Shown piece by piece: positions 21,911 through 32,678 of a stretch of 64,000 nucleotides of DNA. Position numbers and translations under genes: made by a program. The stretch's first letter is position 1; each line of letters opens with the position of its first letter. The DNA lies in contig NC_072893.1 in the NCBI RefSeq assembly GCF_027943255.1, forward strand, positions 9,114,001-9,178,000, in the 5' to 3' direction. The DNA is from Anastrepha obliqua. Its lineage: Eukaryota; Arthropoda; Insecta; Diptera; Tephritidae. The notes beneath the pieces are model-generated. The model ran no database searches and was not told the origin of the DNA. It saw nothing but the letters and a program-made list of their open reading frames with translations.

Positions 21911-22010
21911 TCTATTGCAGAAACTGTGCGGACTTTTCAGAAAAGAAGACTGTTGAGCACTTTCTGTGTAAATGTCTGAGTTTGGCAGCTAGACGAGTAA
22001 GGGGTCCCGG
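21911..22010 (+). pseudogene. LOA C-terminal finger scrap fused to SINE
   Basis: In the plus frame the sequence encodes YCRNCADFSEKKTVEHFLCK then C.SLAARRVR, the Cys-x2-Cys...His-x4-Cys motif found at the LOA C-terminus (compare 59.3 kb, YCRSCGDPAEKETVEHFLCK). Only about 30 codons remain. Confidence 0.75.
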
Positions 22011-22813
22011 TGGTTTAGAGTTCGAAAATGTTGGGTATTTTCTGGAATTTTGTTTTCACAATAAATGACATGAAAAACGATATTTAAATTTTTAAGGCGT
22101 GAAACAAAAAAAAAATTTTAAATTTTAGTAATTTTAAAAATGTCGCTAAAGTCGACCCTCCCGAAAAATTGGACCTGGGCGGTGTTGTCCATTTTGGCTC
22201 TTCTATTTATCTGAAATACAAAAACCAAAAAAATTATTAATCAGTATGACTGTAGCTTGCTGTTAGGATTTGCTGTTGCACTTGGACCTCAATAAACGGA
22301 TCTGACACTGGCAAAAAAAAAAACAAATACATCATCACACGAGATAGTGGTAGCAAAACGGTGCTGGCCACTAATTAGGAGTATTTCAGTGGAAATGTTC
22401 AACCACCTCAACAACAACAACATGACTGTAGCTATGTCCCGCTACTAGACTAAAAAATAAAAAATTTACAAAATGGCGTGCTTTTGAATTTGACACTCTA
22501 AAAATCGGGTCTTTATTCAGTTTTTTAATCAAAAAAATACGAAATAATTGAAATAGTAATATTATTCTAGTACGGGCGATAACCCTTGACATTGTTGATA
22601 TTAAAATTTCAGACGATTCGGCTGAATAGTTTTTTTTTGTTTTTTGACAACACCAGACCGAAAAAAGTCGTTTCGAGATAAATGAGTTTAAAGTTTGAAG
22701 TACAGGAGCGCGCGTACTGCTATCTACCTAATTAGTGAGCTGTAGAAGCTATAATATTGGGCATTTCTGCATGAAAATTTCACAGTACATTTTTAACCAC
22801 TTGACGTACCATT
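22011..22813. other. Spacer; no gene
   Basis: AT-rich, with A- and T-runs. No coding or structured feature is supported. Confidence 0.5.
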
Positions 22814-22815
22814 TA

Positions 22816-23562
<747 letters not shown>

Positions 23563-23849
23563 TACTTCGACGAAACTCAGGTCCAAGAAGTACGCGTTAA
23601 CGCGTGGTTAACAGATCAGACTGTGGCGCGAGATGATGTAACTGTAATTATGAGACTCGGGACTAACTTCGGTGGCGTACAGATAGAAACTAACTTCAAA
23701 CACGAGCCTAGCTCGTCATATTAATGTTTGAGCAAACATTTTCATCACGAGTCAGACTCCTTAGATCACGGCAAGGGGTTAAGATACTATGCTTTCGAAA
23801 TATCGAAAAAACAAAAAATTGATTTTCTGAAAATTCTAGACCACCGGGT

Positions 23850-24055
23850 TCCCTTAAGTTCACTGGGTGCTCCTTTCTTCGAATGCGTGGAGGTGTGCAC
23901 CAACAATTTTCTCCATTATATCACCAGCTGCGGTTGGCTGTACATATCTGCCTGTTGGAGCTCTTGGCAACAAAACGGCGCTTTAGTGCTAATGGGAGAG
24001 TGCTAGAGTGGTACTTCAACCATTTCATCTACATTCCTGCCTAGGCTTCCTCATA
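23850..24055 (+). pseudogene. LOA C-terminus and 3' UTR scrap
   Basis: LGAPFFECVEV and NFLHYITSCGWL match the end of LOA ORF2. The downstream bases (AACGGCGCTTTAGTGCTA) match the inverse complement of 47,090-47,210, the same subfamily's 3' end. Confidence 0.6.
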
Positions 24056-24079
24056 AAAAACCATCCGCCGTTTGAAGGT

Positions 24080-24742
24080 GACATAAAATTGTAGGAAAAA
24101 TATCCCTCAGTTTGTGGAAAAATATCAAGCCACAGAAATTTTCATTAGCTGCAATAACCTTTTCGATTCGGGTCCGTAAACGATTGCTTGTCCGAATCAA
24201 ATGCTCCTCATTCGTATCGTTAATATGGTTAATTCAAGTGCAATGCAATCAACCTTCTGAGAAGAAATGGTATTATGAGGATTCTTATTGGCTTACCCCC
24301 CATAAGCAGTAACCCAGTCGATTAAGGTCTGGGGAGTTAGGCGGCCATAAGTTCGGTGTTATGTAATCATGAAAATCTTCAGCCATCCTTTCTGTCTCTT
24401 GCCTCGCCATCGCTTTTGTGTGAACGAGCAGAGTTTTGCTGAAGATGTATCATCGCGTACACTATCAATCCAGGTTTTCACTACTTTCTCTAGAACCTCG
24501 TTATATGCAGCAGAATGCACTAAAAATCGTTGAGTGAAGAAAGCCATACCAGGGATTGCAAACTTTTTATGAATGACAAAAGGAACCTCTATAGGATTGA
24601 AACATAGGCATGTGTTATTCTGGTAATTTCTGCGGCTGGTCTTTTGGACTTGGTAAACATTTCTTTCATTAGAGAAAAAACCATAATATCTCCGACGCGT
24701 CTTTAATTTTCTTTAGAAGGCGTTTTGATTGGATAACTCACT
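24080..24742 (-). pseudogene. maT-like transposase, C-terminal part (split by LOA insertion)
   Basis: This continues the transposase whose N-terminal part lies at 29,995-30,150, beyond the LOA element. On the minus strand: SKRLLKKIKDASEILWFFSN (first catalytic Asp changed to Asn), QKTSRRNYQNN, a stretch around VHSAAYNEVLEKVVKTWIDS, then QQDSALVHT (second Asp), LWPPNSPDLN (third-Asp block, the Asp itself changed to Gly) and a C-terminal RLRTRIEKVIAANENF. Frameshifts are present. The family is Tc1/mariner-related, and spacing in undamaged relatives as I recall them suggests DD37D (maT). A related N-terminal piece is at 40.3-40.7 kb. Confidence 0.75.
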
Positions 24743-24752
24743 GTTCTCTTGT
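24743..24752. repeat. 10-bp target-site duplication, LOA 3' side
   Basis: GTTCTCTTGT, identical to 29,985-29,994. It flanks the full-length LOA element. Confidence 0.95.
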
Positions 24753-24775
24753 TAGGTTAGGTTAGGTTAGCCTGG
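24753..24775 (-). repeat. LOA 3' tail of CTAAC repeats
   Basis: The plus strand reads TAGGTTAGGTTAGGTTAG, i.e. four CTAAC units closing the element's 3' end. This is the simple-repeat tail expected of a LINE without poly(A), and it happens to equal the TTAGG motif. Confidence 0.85.
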
Positions 24776-24835
24776 TTGGCAATAAGCCACGCATAGACCT
24801 TTTGGTCCCTAGCGATACCAGATGGAGACCGACCT

Positions 24836-27800
24836 CTATGAATACCTAAAGTAGACATCATGTAGGATGTCAGCGCTTTTGGCGAATCTAAGTAGGGCTG
24901 GGAGCTCCGCTTTTGAGACGTCTTCCAGACCCTCAAACAGTGGGGCTCCCAGGCATCTTAGTCGCGTTTTTGATAATGCCGGACAAACGCACAGAAGGTG
25001 TTCTAAAGTCTCCTCAACATCCTCTCTGCATTTTCTGCATTTGTCCGTGTTAGCAATCCCTATCTTGTACGCATGTGCAGCCAATAGATTGTGACCTGTT
25101 AGCATACCTATGATAGTTCTGCATTCCTTTCGCGAGAGCGTAAGTACGAATTGAGTGAGTTTTTTGTCGTTAGTTCTACACATAACTTTTGCTGTTTTGC
25201 ATGTGGTCAGGTTAGTCCACCTAGCTTTCACTTGCCTTTTCATGTGGTCGTCCATTTCATTGTATATTGTGTTTAGCGGTCTCGGTATGTCGTTCTCTTG
25301 TTCAAATGGTAGTCTCACAGCACTTTTTGCTATCTCATCTACTATTTCGTTCCCTATAATGCCTTTGTGACCAGGTACCCAGTAGATATGCAGCCTACTG
25401 TTTTCGGCTAGCCTTTCTATGGCCTCCCTGCTCCTTCGAACATTTTTGGACTTAATACAATATGAGCTTATTGCTCTTATTGCTGCTTGACTATCCACGT
25501 ATATATTAATTGTTGAGTTCTTTCTTATTCTAGTGTAGGCTAGCTCCGCGGCCTTCCCCACAGCAAAAACTTCCGCTTGGAAAATACTGCTGTGGTCTGG
25601 CAGCTTGATAGACTGCCTTATTCCTAGTTTGGAGCAGTAGATACCCGCTCCCACTCCGTCTGGAGTTTTCGAGCCGTCTGTATAGATGTGAAAGGTTCTA
25701 TGGCCAGGCTTCATGCCTTTGTGCCATCCCTCCTCTTCAATTGTAGTGCGGAACCTTCTCTCCCAATTAAAGTACGGGGTCATGTAGTCTGTGCCACCTG
25801 AGCTCCACTTTCCTATTGAGCTGTGACCGAAGGTTCTGCAGATGAATACCCCCGCAGCCATTAGCCTCCTCGCTGATTTCGCTGCCAGGTTTTCCGCCAT
25901 GAGGTCAATAGGTGGCATGCTGAGTATCATTTCCAGCGCCGCCGTTGGAGTGGTCTTCATCGCTCCTGTTATGCACAGAGCAGCGAGTCGTTGAATCCTT
26001 TCCAGCGGCATTAACTATGTCAGTTTTTTTGTCGCAGTCCACCATACTAAGGCTCCGTACAGCAATATCGGTCTGACTATTGCTGTGTAGCACCAATGCA
26101 TCAGGGAGGGTGATAGACCCCAAGTAACGCCCAGCATTCTTTTACATGCGTACAACGCATTACTGGCCTTTTTCACCCTCTCCTCAACGTTGTGCTTCCA
26201 CAGCAATTTGCTGTCCAATATTACTCCGAGGTACCTTGCATAATCTTTGAGAAGTAATTCGTTGTTGCCTAGCTTCGGGAACTTTGTACTTCCTGGTAAA
26301 AAGTACCATGTCCGTTTTTCCCGCGTTTATCCCTAGCCCTGCGTGAGATGCCCATTGGTGTATCGTTTTGAGAGTGTTGTTCATCACATTACTGATGGTG
26401 TCCAGGTACTTTCCTGTAACTACTATAGCTATGTCATCGGCATATGCCACTAGTTTAGGTGCCCCTCTGTCAAGTTTCTTAAGAATTTCATTTGCTACTA
26501 GTAGCCATAATAGCGGCGATAGTACCCCACCTTGCGGAGTACCTCTGCATGCATATTTGGTGACGGTCGCATCGTTCCACTCCGCTCTTATCTTTCTGCT
26601 AGCTAATAACTGCCTTATCCATAGATAAACCGCGGGTTGCACATTAAGTGACTCTATGCTATTTAAAATAGCATCTTTTGTCACGTTGTTAAAGGCCCCT
26701 GATATATCTAGAAATACTCCTAGAGCATACTCCTTATATTCTAACGCCTTTTCTATGTTTAGTACAAGTGAGTGAAGTGCAGTTTCAGTGGATCTGCCTT
26801 TAGTGTAAGCGTGCTGCGCTTTGGATAATTCGTCCGGCGCAATTGTGTCTCTAATGTATGTATCTAGAATCTTCTCTAACGTTTTCAGGAGAAATGAAGT
26901 CAAACTAATGGGCCTGTATTCTTTTGAGTATAGAGGGTTGCTTTTTCCCGCTTTTGGAATAAACACAACCCTCGCTTCTCTCCACGATACAGGAACTTAG
27001 CTTAACCTCAGGCATCCCCTGAATATCGTTCTTAACCATGGTACCACAAGGTGGCTTACCTTTTGGAGCATGGCTGGGAAGATTCCATCCAGTCCTGGCG
27101 ATTTATATGGGTCGAAACTTTGTATAGCCCATTCTATTTTGTTGGTTGTAATTACGTTCGTCGGGATTTCGTGCACAATATCTCCTCTAGGTTCGAGATC
27201 TGTAATGTCCGCACACCCTGGAAAGTGTGTACTGACTAGGTCTTCTAGAGAGTCCTCACAGCTGTCAGCCCACTCCCCGTTAATTTTTCGTATTGTTCTT
27301 GGCATCGACGGATTCTTAGATAGCAGTTTCCTGAGTCTAGCCACATCGTTAGTGTCTTCCATGCTGCTACAGAAGTCTTTCCAAGATTCTCTCTTGGCTT
27401 TACGTATCTCTTTCTTGTATACTTTTAGTAGATCCTTATACTCCTTCCAACAGAACTCATTGTCAGCCACTTTGACTAACCTATAGAATTCATGTACTCT
27501 CATTGGTGTTTTTGATAGTATATCCCTATACAAGTCCCAGTTCGTATTCTTAGGATTTCTAAAGGATGTAAGTTTGTTTTTTGAGCGGAATATGACCTGA
27601 AAGCTTATGTATCTGTGATCAGAGAATGAGGGCGTACTCAACACTTCCCATTCCTGAACCATAACATGCCTGCTTGTGTAGAGTGTTAAATCGAGTACAT
27701 TCTTCGAGGTTGGTCCCACATATGTTGGTTCTTCACCTCTATTAGCTATTTCTAGGCTACTTTGAAGAATATAGGTAAATAGTGACTCACCTCGGTCGTT

Positions 27801-28247
27801 TATATCTGCACTTCCCCAGACCGTGTGATGTGCGTTTGCGTCCGTTCCTACCACCAGAGCGTGCTTCTTTCTGGCAGCTGTTTCTACCAGCTTCCGAAGT
27901 TCCGTCTGTGGTGCTTCTCCATCATGTGGCATATAGCAGGACCCAAAGAGTAGCGTCTCATCCTTGCAGCCCTCCAGCGCCACCACTGTCAGATCGTCTG
28001 AAGAGAGATTGTTATCAATATAAGAACATATACTTTTTTTGACCAATATCACTGTTCTTACCTTATTTTTTACAATCGGGATGTATGTGTTGTAGTTGTT
28101 TGACTTTAGACCGGAGACTATGTTGCCCGATGCTATCCATGGTTCCTGGACTAGAGCCACATCGTAGCCGACTCGCTCTATGTTGAGCAGGAGCTCGGCT
28201 GAGGCGTTCTTACTTTTGTGGAGGTTTATCTGAAGGACTTTCAGCAT
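24836..28247 (-). pseudogene. LOA ORF2: endonuclease, reverse transcriptase, RNase H, finger
   Basis: The start ATG at 28,247 opens LKVLQINLHKSKNASAELL. Endonuclease residues 1-225 show VQEPW, TDANAHHTVWGS and SFSDHRYISF. In the RT, an in-frame TAA at 26,997 falls just before VPVSWREARVVFIPKAGK. Then come GVFLDISGAFNNV (catalytic Asp), GTPQGGVLSPLLW and intact YADDIA near 26,440. A frameshift near 26,278 interrupts the thumb. A second in-frame stop (26,015-26,017) precedes MPLERIQRLAALC. RNase H follows with YTDGSKTPDGVGAGIY, IFQAEVFAVGKAAELA, DSQAAIRAISSY and VPGHKGIIGNEIVDEIA. The C-terminal finger is CRKCREDVEETLEHLLC. Only three lesions in about 1,130 codons mark a recent copy. It copies element RNA into DNA at a nick made by its own endonuclease. 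Confidence 0.92.
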
Positions 28248-29512
28248 CTGGCCTCAGTACCTTCTCGGGGTTGGATACTACCTCCAAGTCACCCTTCTCC
28301 ACTTCCTGTATATTGAGGGAGGCTTCCAGGATCTCTTCTATACCGAGATCCTTTTCCACCTCCCCCGCAGCGAGCGTGTTGTGGTTGTCATCTGTCGGGT
28401 TGCGCTTTTTGAGGCGAAGGTGCACGCTACCAACTCCCCAAGCCATCCTCCCGAATCGCGCGTAAAGCAGGTCCTCTGCCGGCTTGTTGATTTGGATGAT
28501 GTAGTCCTGGCCACCATCAGCAGTTGCTGGTTTTGCCACACTCAACACTTTCCAATCGTCTGTCGGCACGTCCGTGTTTTGTCGTTGTAGTAGTCGCAGC
28601 GCATATTCCGGTTTTACCACTCGCGGAATGAAAACCTTTGCCTTTGGTATTGAGGGAATGCAGCTGCGATCAACAATTTCCAGTGATGCCCCCTCCCACA
28701 GGCCGTGAAGCGCTTTTACCGCTTCCTTTAGCCATGTGAGCGTGGGGTCATCCTTGCATTTTATGATTTTGACGCCGCTGAACCACCCTGCTCCGTCGAA
28801 TGCTGGCATGGGTGCGTCCGGCTCTGCGTCCATTTTTGTAAACAAGGTTTCCAGTAGCTTCATCTCCACTACCTTCCACCGTTCCTGCGACATTCGCCCC
28901 AGCTGGTCGCTACGGTCAGTGAGTGCCACTATGAGGTGTCTCTTGGCAATTTCACTGGCCGCTGCCGCTGCTTTCGACGTCGTAGGTCTTTCGTCATTGT
29001 TTTTCGGTTTAGCCGTCTCGTGCCTGTGCTTCTGCTTTTTTGATGGCCCTGAGGCCTCACTATCCGCAGAACGCTGCCTCTTGATGGCTAGCTCTTCTTC
29101 GATTTTGTTCGCATATTTCGGATTGGAAGCCGCGAACATTGGCTTTGTTGCGTAGAAGGCCCGGCCATTTTTGATCTCCTCTCTGGCCCAAGCCAACCGT
29201 TCCTCCTCTTGCTTCGTCAGGTTGGACTTGCTGCCAAATCGGTCACAAACTTTGACCGCGGCCTTGTATCGGGCTTTGGCCTTCAGCTTCTCTTTGTCAG
29301 GCTTGATCCTTGGTCTGAGCCGGAGAACGCAGAAGAGCCTCTTCCTCAGCTGTGTTAATACTCCCAACGCTTTCGTGGTCCGAGTCTTCGTTGACAACGG
29401 CACCTCCGCGCTGAAGAGCGTTATGTGTATGTTTGGCAGTAGAGTTACGACCGCTGTAGCCTGCTCCCGCTACAATGGAAGTTTTGTTGCTTACATTTTT
29501 ATTTATGTTCAT
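28210..29512 (-). pseudogene. LOA ORF1 (DUF4780-type RNA-binding protein)
   Basis: The start is best placed at ATG 29,512 (MNINKNVSNKTSIVAGAGYS), directly after the 5' UTR. That frame holds an acidic stretch (NEDSDHESVGSINTAEEEAL) and is interrupted by a one-base shift near 29,330. The long open frame then runs to 28,210. It has a Lys-rich helix, a basic nuclear-localisation-like patch SGPSKKQKHRHE and an ordered C-terminal half with PAFDGAGWFSGVKIIKC, TLTWLKEAVKALHGLWEGA and KVFIPRVVK, matching the DUF4780 domain of LOA ORF1 proteins. No CCHC knuckle is present. It presumably coats element RNA. The stop lies 38 bases inside ORF2. Confidence 0.85.
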
Positions 29513-29984
29513 CTTTTTCGTACGACCACCTGCTCGACGAGGCGAGCGCAGTGGTCTATTTTTATAATGGGGAATTCAACACGGTCCACCACGGCAGCGC
29601 CCCATGCCGTGGCAAGGCCACAGTTACTTCCTAAGGCGGCCCGGTGTTAGGAAGGCGCCGTTGAAATACAGCCGGTCTGGTGAACCCCCTGGCTGCAAAC
29701 CATCCAATGGGCACGGTGTCGCATAACACCCTGGATTAGGGGGTGGGCTAGGAGAGGAAATAACGGGATGTAGGGGGTTTGGGGATGACAAAGGGATCTT
29801 CGTCGGTACGGTGATCTTCGCATGGTGATTGGGTGGCCACCAAGTACGCCGTAAAGCGAGTGGATGGCTAGCCAATCCCCGTGTGGAGCTTCCCTCTTAG
29901 TTCGTGTTGGTTTAGCCCCCATGCTATGGGGGTCAGACCACCACTTAAGCCTCATCCCCGCGTCAAGGAGACCAACATGATGAG
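29513..29984 (-). promoter_or_regulatory. LOA 5' UTR (internal promoter region)
   Basis: From the duplication to the ORF1 start there are about 470 non-coding, GC-richer bases. Downstream 29,520-29,760 is shared with 13,425-13,700. LINE promoters lie inside this region. The open frames on it are not conserved in the other copy. Confidence 0.7.
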
Positions 29985-29994
29985 GTTCTCTTGT
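29985..29994. repeat. 10-bp target-site duplication, LOA 5' side
   Basis: GTTCTCTTGT, identical to 24,743-24,752. Confidence 0.95.
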
Positions 29995-30150
29995 TTGTTC
30001 TGATATAAACTGTCTGCTGTGCATAACTGAGGATTCATACCGGAGATTTTCATGTACAACTCGACGGATAAGATCCTTAGAAACTTCATGCACCCTCGCA
30101 AGGGCCCTCATTGATTTTGAAGCATCTTCGTCGATGACCTTCTCTTAGTA
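29995..30150 (-). pseudogene. maT-like transposase, N-terminal part (split by LOA insertion)
   Basis: The minus frame reads VIDEDASKSMRALARVHEV then SKDLIRRVVHENLRYESS and RQFISEQTRE, the second HTH of the transposase whose core resumes at 24,742 on the other side of the LOA element. It matches the plus-strand fragment at 40.43-40.63 kb (DEDPSKSMTSLARVLKVSED). Confidence 0.75.
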
Positions 30151-30469
30151 CTGCCATTTATTTAAAATTCAAAAAGAGTGTTTTTTTAAAACAGGAGTAA
30201 GAATTACAATTTAACTATCAAATTTATTTTAGTAAAAAAAATATATCTTTACAACGCTGCCACAAAAAATTTGTATCAATAAATATGAAGCAATTACAAA
30301 ACTTATAAATATATTAAAACTTGGGTACTTAGCGAAAGATTTTAAGAGAACTTTATCGAAAATTATGTTGATTGGTGTGCCACTTAATTTTTAATGGGAA
30401 AGTTAATATAAATTAATCACAAAGTAGAGATAAATATTAGAATATATAAGTAACTAGAATAAGACGGCT
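30151..30469. other. AT-rich spacer; no gene
   Basis: Nothing supported. Toward 30,250 a CGCTGCCAC word hints at a decayed outlying unit of the tandem array that follows. Confidence 0.4.
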
Positions 30470-31262
30470 TAAATTATAAAAGTTTAATGGCGTTGCCACC
30501 CATTTTAACACAACAATAGGTGTTAATCACAAATTTTGATTTTATATGCACCAGGTTACGAGTATCATAACAAAATGAAAAATACTTTAAATTTAATAAA
30601 AGTTTAATGGCGTTGCCACCCATTTTAATACAAAAATAGGTATTAATCGCAAATTTTGAGTATCAAAAAAAAAAATACCTTAACAAAAAATAAGAGTGGA
30701 ATGGAGTTGCCACCTTGCTGAAATGCGAAAATAAGATTCAGTTACAAGAATCTAATATTAAAATATATAAGTAGAAATATTATACTATATAAGTAGAATA
30801 AGATGGCTTAAATTAAATAGAAGTTTAATGGCGTTGCCACCAATTTTAACACAAAAATAGTTATAAATCACAAATTTTAATTTTTTATCCACCAGGTTAT
30901 GAGTATCAAAACAAAAACAAAAACACCTTAAAAAAAATAAGTGTGGAATGGATTTGCCACCAGGCTGAAATGTGAAAATAAGATTCAGTTACAAGAGTCT
31001 AATATTAAAATATATAAGTAGTAGAATATATAATTAGAATAAGACGGCTTAAATTAAATAGAAGTTTAATGGCGTTGCCACCCATTTTAACACAAAAATA
31101 GTTATTAATCACAAATTTTAATTTTATATGCACCAGGTTACGAGTATCATAACAAAATGAAAAATACTTTAAATAAAAATAAGTGTTGAATGGAGTTGCC
31201 ACCTGGCTGAAATGAAAAAATAAGATTGAGTTGCAGGAATCAAATATTAAAATACGGGTATA
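30470..31262. repeat. ~120-bp tandem units in a ~240-bp higher-order array
   Basis: A GTTGCCACC core starts at 30,492, 30,612, 30,706, 30,833, 30,953 (as TTTGCCACC), 31,074 and 31,195, i.e. steps of 120, 94, 127, 120, 121 and 121. Two unit types alternate. Type A (AGTTTAATGGCGTTGCCACC, continuing with CACCAGGTTACGAGTATCA) is at 30,492, 30,612, 30,833 and 31,074. Type B (GGAATGGAGTTGCCACC, continuing with AATAAGATTCAGTTACAAGA) is at 30,706, 30,953 and 31,195. The order is A-A-B-A-B-A-B. AT-rich and non-coding. Confidence 0.88.
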
Positions 31263-31335
31263 CAAGAATCTAATATTAAAATACTTGATACCCGTATTTT
31301 AATATTAGATTCTTGTAACTCAATCTTATTTTTGC
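31215..31335. repeat. Foldback (nested inverted repeat) at array end
   Basis: A 24-bp sequence at 31,261-31,284 (TACAAGAATCTAATATTAAA...) is repeated as an exact reverse complement at 31,294-31,317. An outer arm, 31,217-31,260, also pairs imperfectly with 31,288-31,335 (AATAAGATTGAGTT against AACTCAATCTTATT). The arms are unit-B sequence in inverted orientation. Confidence 0.85.
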
Positions 31336-32008
31336 ATTTCAATGTGCAAGAAATACGAAAGGTTTAATTAAAAACTTTTTTCATATGGCGTTGCCCTAGC
31401 GGAAATTTCGAGTTCGAATTACCAAAATTCTGAAAATTTTGATTTCTTTTGATATGTGTATCTTTTTAGGTGTAAAACCTGTTAAAATATTTCAGGCAAA
31501 TTTAAAACAGTTATAAATTGGTTTGGTTTGTAAGAGAAAAAATCGTACATGGGGAAGTGAACACGCAGCTCGCGTAGTCACATTTCACCTCGTATCGCAC
31601 AATTCAATTTCACACCAATTCGCCTCTCACACCAATTCTCAAAGTTCAACTTGAACATTTTCAGGCACTTCGCTCAAAGCGAGCGTACAGAAAAAAAGTA
31701 AAGCCAGAATGTATAAATTTCTCTTATTATTAAAATATTCTCCCCCTAAAGCGTAGCTAATAATAATTTCATTTGCTCCCTTCGACTTGCTCAACATAAA
31801 AATCCTTACGGTATACGCACAATCAATTTTCTTGCCTCGTTGTGAAATGAATTCCTTTTGTGCAAATCAAAATCACTTACAAAGCTCGCACCCACCCACC
31901 TCACAGCCTCCTGCCACAACGCCCTTCTACAACTTCAACTTTTGCCGAAATCGTTGTTCATTCATCTGCAACTTGTAATAGGTTTGCTCATAAGTGTGTG
32001 CACGCGCG
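31336..32008. other. Spacer; one more decayed array-like word, then microsatellite
   Basis: GGCGTTGCCCTAGCGG at 31,387 resembles the array core. The rest has no supported gene. It ends in a (TG)n(CG)n tract at 31,994-32,012, into which the LTR element inserted. Confidence 0.5.
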
Positions 32009-32012
32009 CGCG

Positions 32013-32347
32013 AGTTAAATTTATTTTTGAAAATAAAATAAATTTGTTAAAGTTTTATTTTTATTAGTTTTATTTTTATTAAAATGGAACAAGTTTGATT
32101 ACACTTCAAAATAATTTGTTCTTTACTCTTCAAGGTGACTTTGAAGACTACTTTTAACATTAAAAACTATACTTATTCAATTTATTTTAACAGTTAGATT
32201 TATACTTAAAATGAAGAGAGAAAGAGTTCCCCATTTACTATTACAACAATTACAACAATTAAATATATAACTTACATAGCTAATTATTACAGTTAGATAA
32301 TGAAGAGAGCGAGAGCGAAAGGGGAAAGTTACTTATAATATATAACT
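32013..32347 (-). repeat. 3' LTR (element orientation)
   Basis: 335 bp, plus-strand AGTTAAATTTATTTTTGAAA to ATAATATATAACT. I see no difference from 37,433-37,767. Confidence 0.95.
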
Positions 32348-32358
32348 CGCCTCTCCTT
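32348..32358 (-). promoter_or_regulatory. Polypurine tract
   Basis: The minus strand reads AAGGAGAGGCG directly before the 3' LTR. It is the expected primer site for plus-strand DNA synthesis. Confidence 0.7.
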
Positions 32359-32678
32359 AAAGAATTCGAGTCTCGTCGAATCTTTTACAAATATACAATC
32401 CGAAAATTTAATAGTTTCTTATAGTGATACAGATTTAAATCACACTTAACTAATAACTTGATATATATTTAAGTTGTTTAGCGGTTTTTTTTCCAAGATA
32501 AATATTAAACTATATTAGCCATAAATATTCATTTCTTATTCTATAGTTTACATTTTAAAAAAATAAATATAGTGTGATTTAATATAAAAAAAATATTAAC
32601 GAATAGTTTTCCATGTTTTGCTCTACAAATCCATTTCATTTTTTTTATTATTATTATTTTTTTTTATTTATTTTTATT

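Larger units (their letters stand above)
24753..29984 (-). mobile_element. Full-length LOA-clade LINE, 5,232 bp
   Basis: In element orientation: 5' UTR of about 470 bp from 29,984, ORF1 (29,512-28,210), ORF2 (28,247-24,836), short 3' UTR and a tail of CTAACCTAACCTAACCTAAC ending at 24,753. A perfect 10-bp duplication GTTCTCTTGT flanks it, and a transposase gene is interrupted at exactly that point, so both ends are fixed. Damage is light: one frameshift in ORF1 and two stops plus one frameshift in ORF2. ORF1 and ORF2 overlap by 38 bases. The order endonuclease, RT, RNase H, Cys/His finger and the DUF4780-type ORF1 are those of the LOA clade (Bilbo, LOA, Lian). Confidence 0.93.

Noticed and set aside
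24753..24775. Telomeric TTAGG tract
   Set aside because: Only about four units, located exactly at the 3' end of a LINE with a flanking target duplication, so it is the element's tail.
29647..30111. 154-aa minus-strand ORF as one protein
   Set aside because: Its first third is transposase HTH and the rest is LOA 5' UTR read through the insertion junction; it is a chance fusion.
30470..31260. CRISPR-like or other prokaryotic repeat array
   Set aside because: Units are about 120 bp with no short constant repeat plus variable spacer, and the window is clearly insect DNA.
32348..32678. A hidden env gene in the LTR element
   Set aside because: The space is 330 bases, AT-rich, with no frame or signal peptide; nothing resembles an envelope protein.
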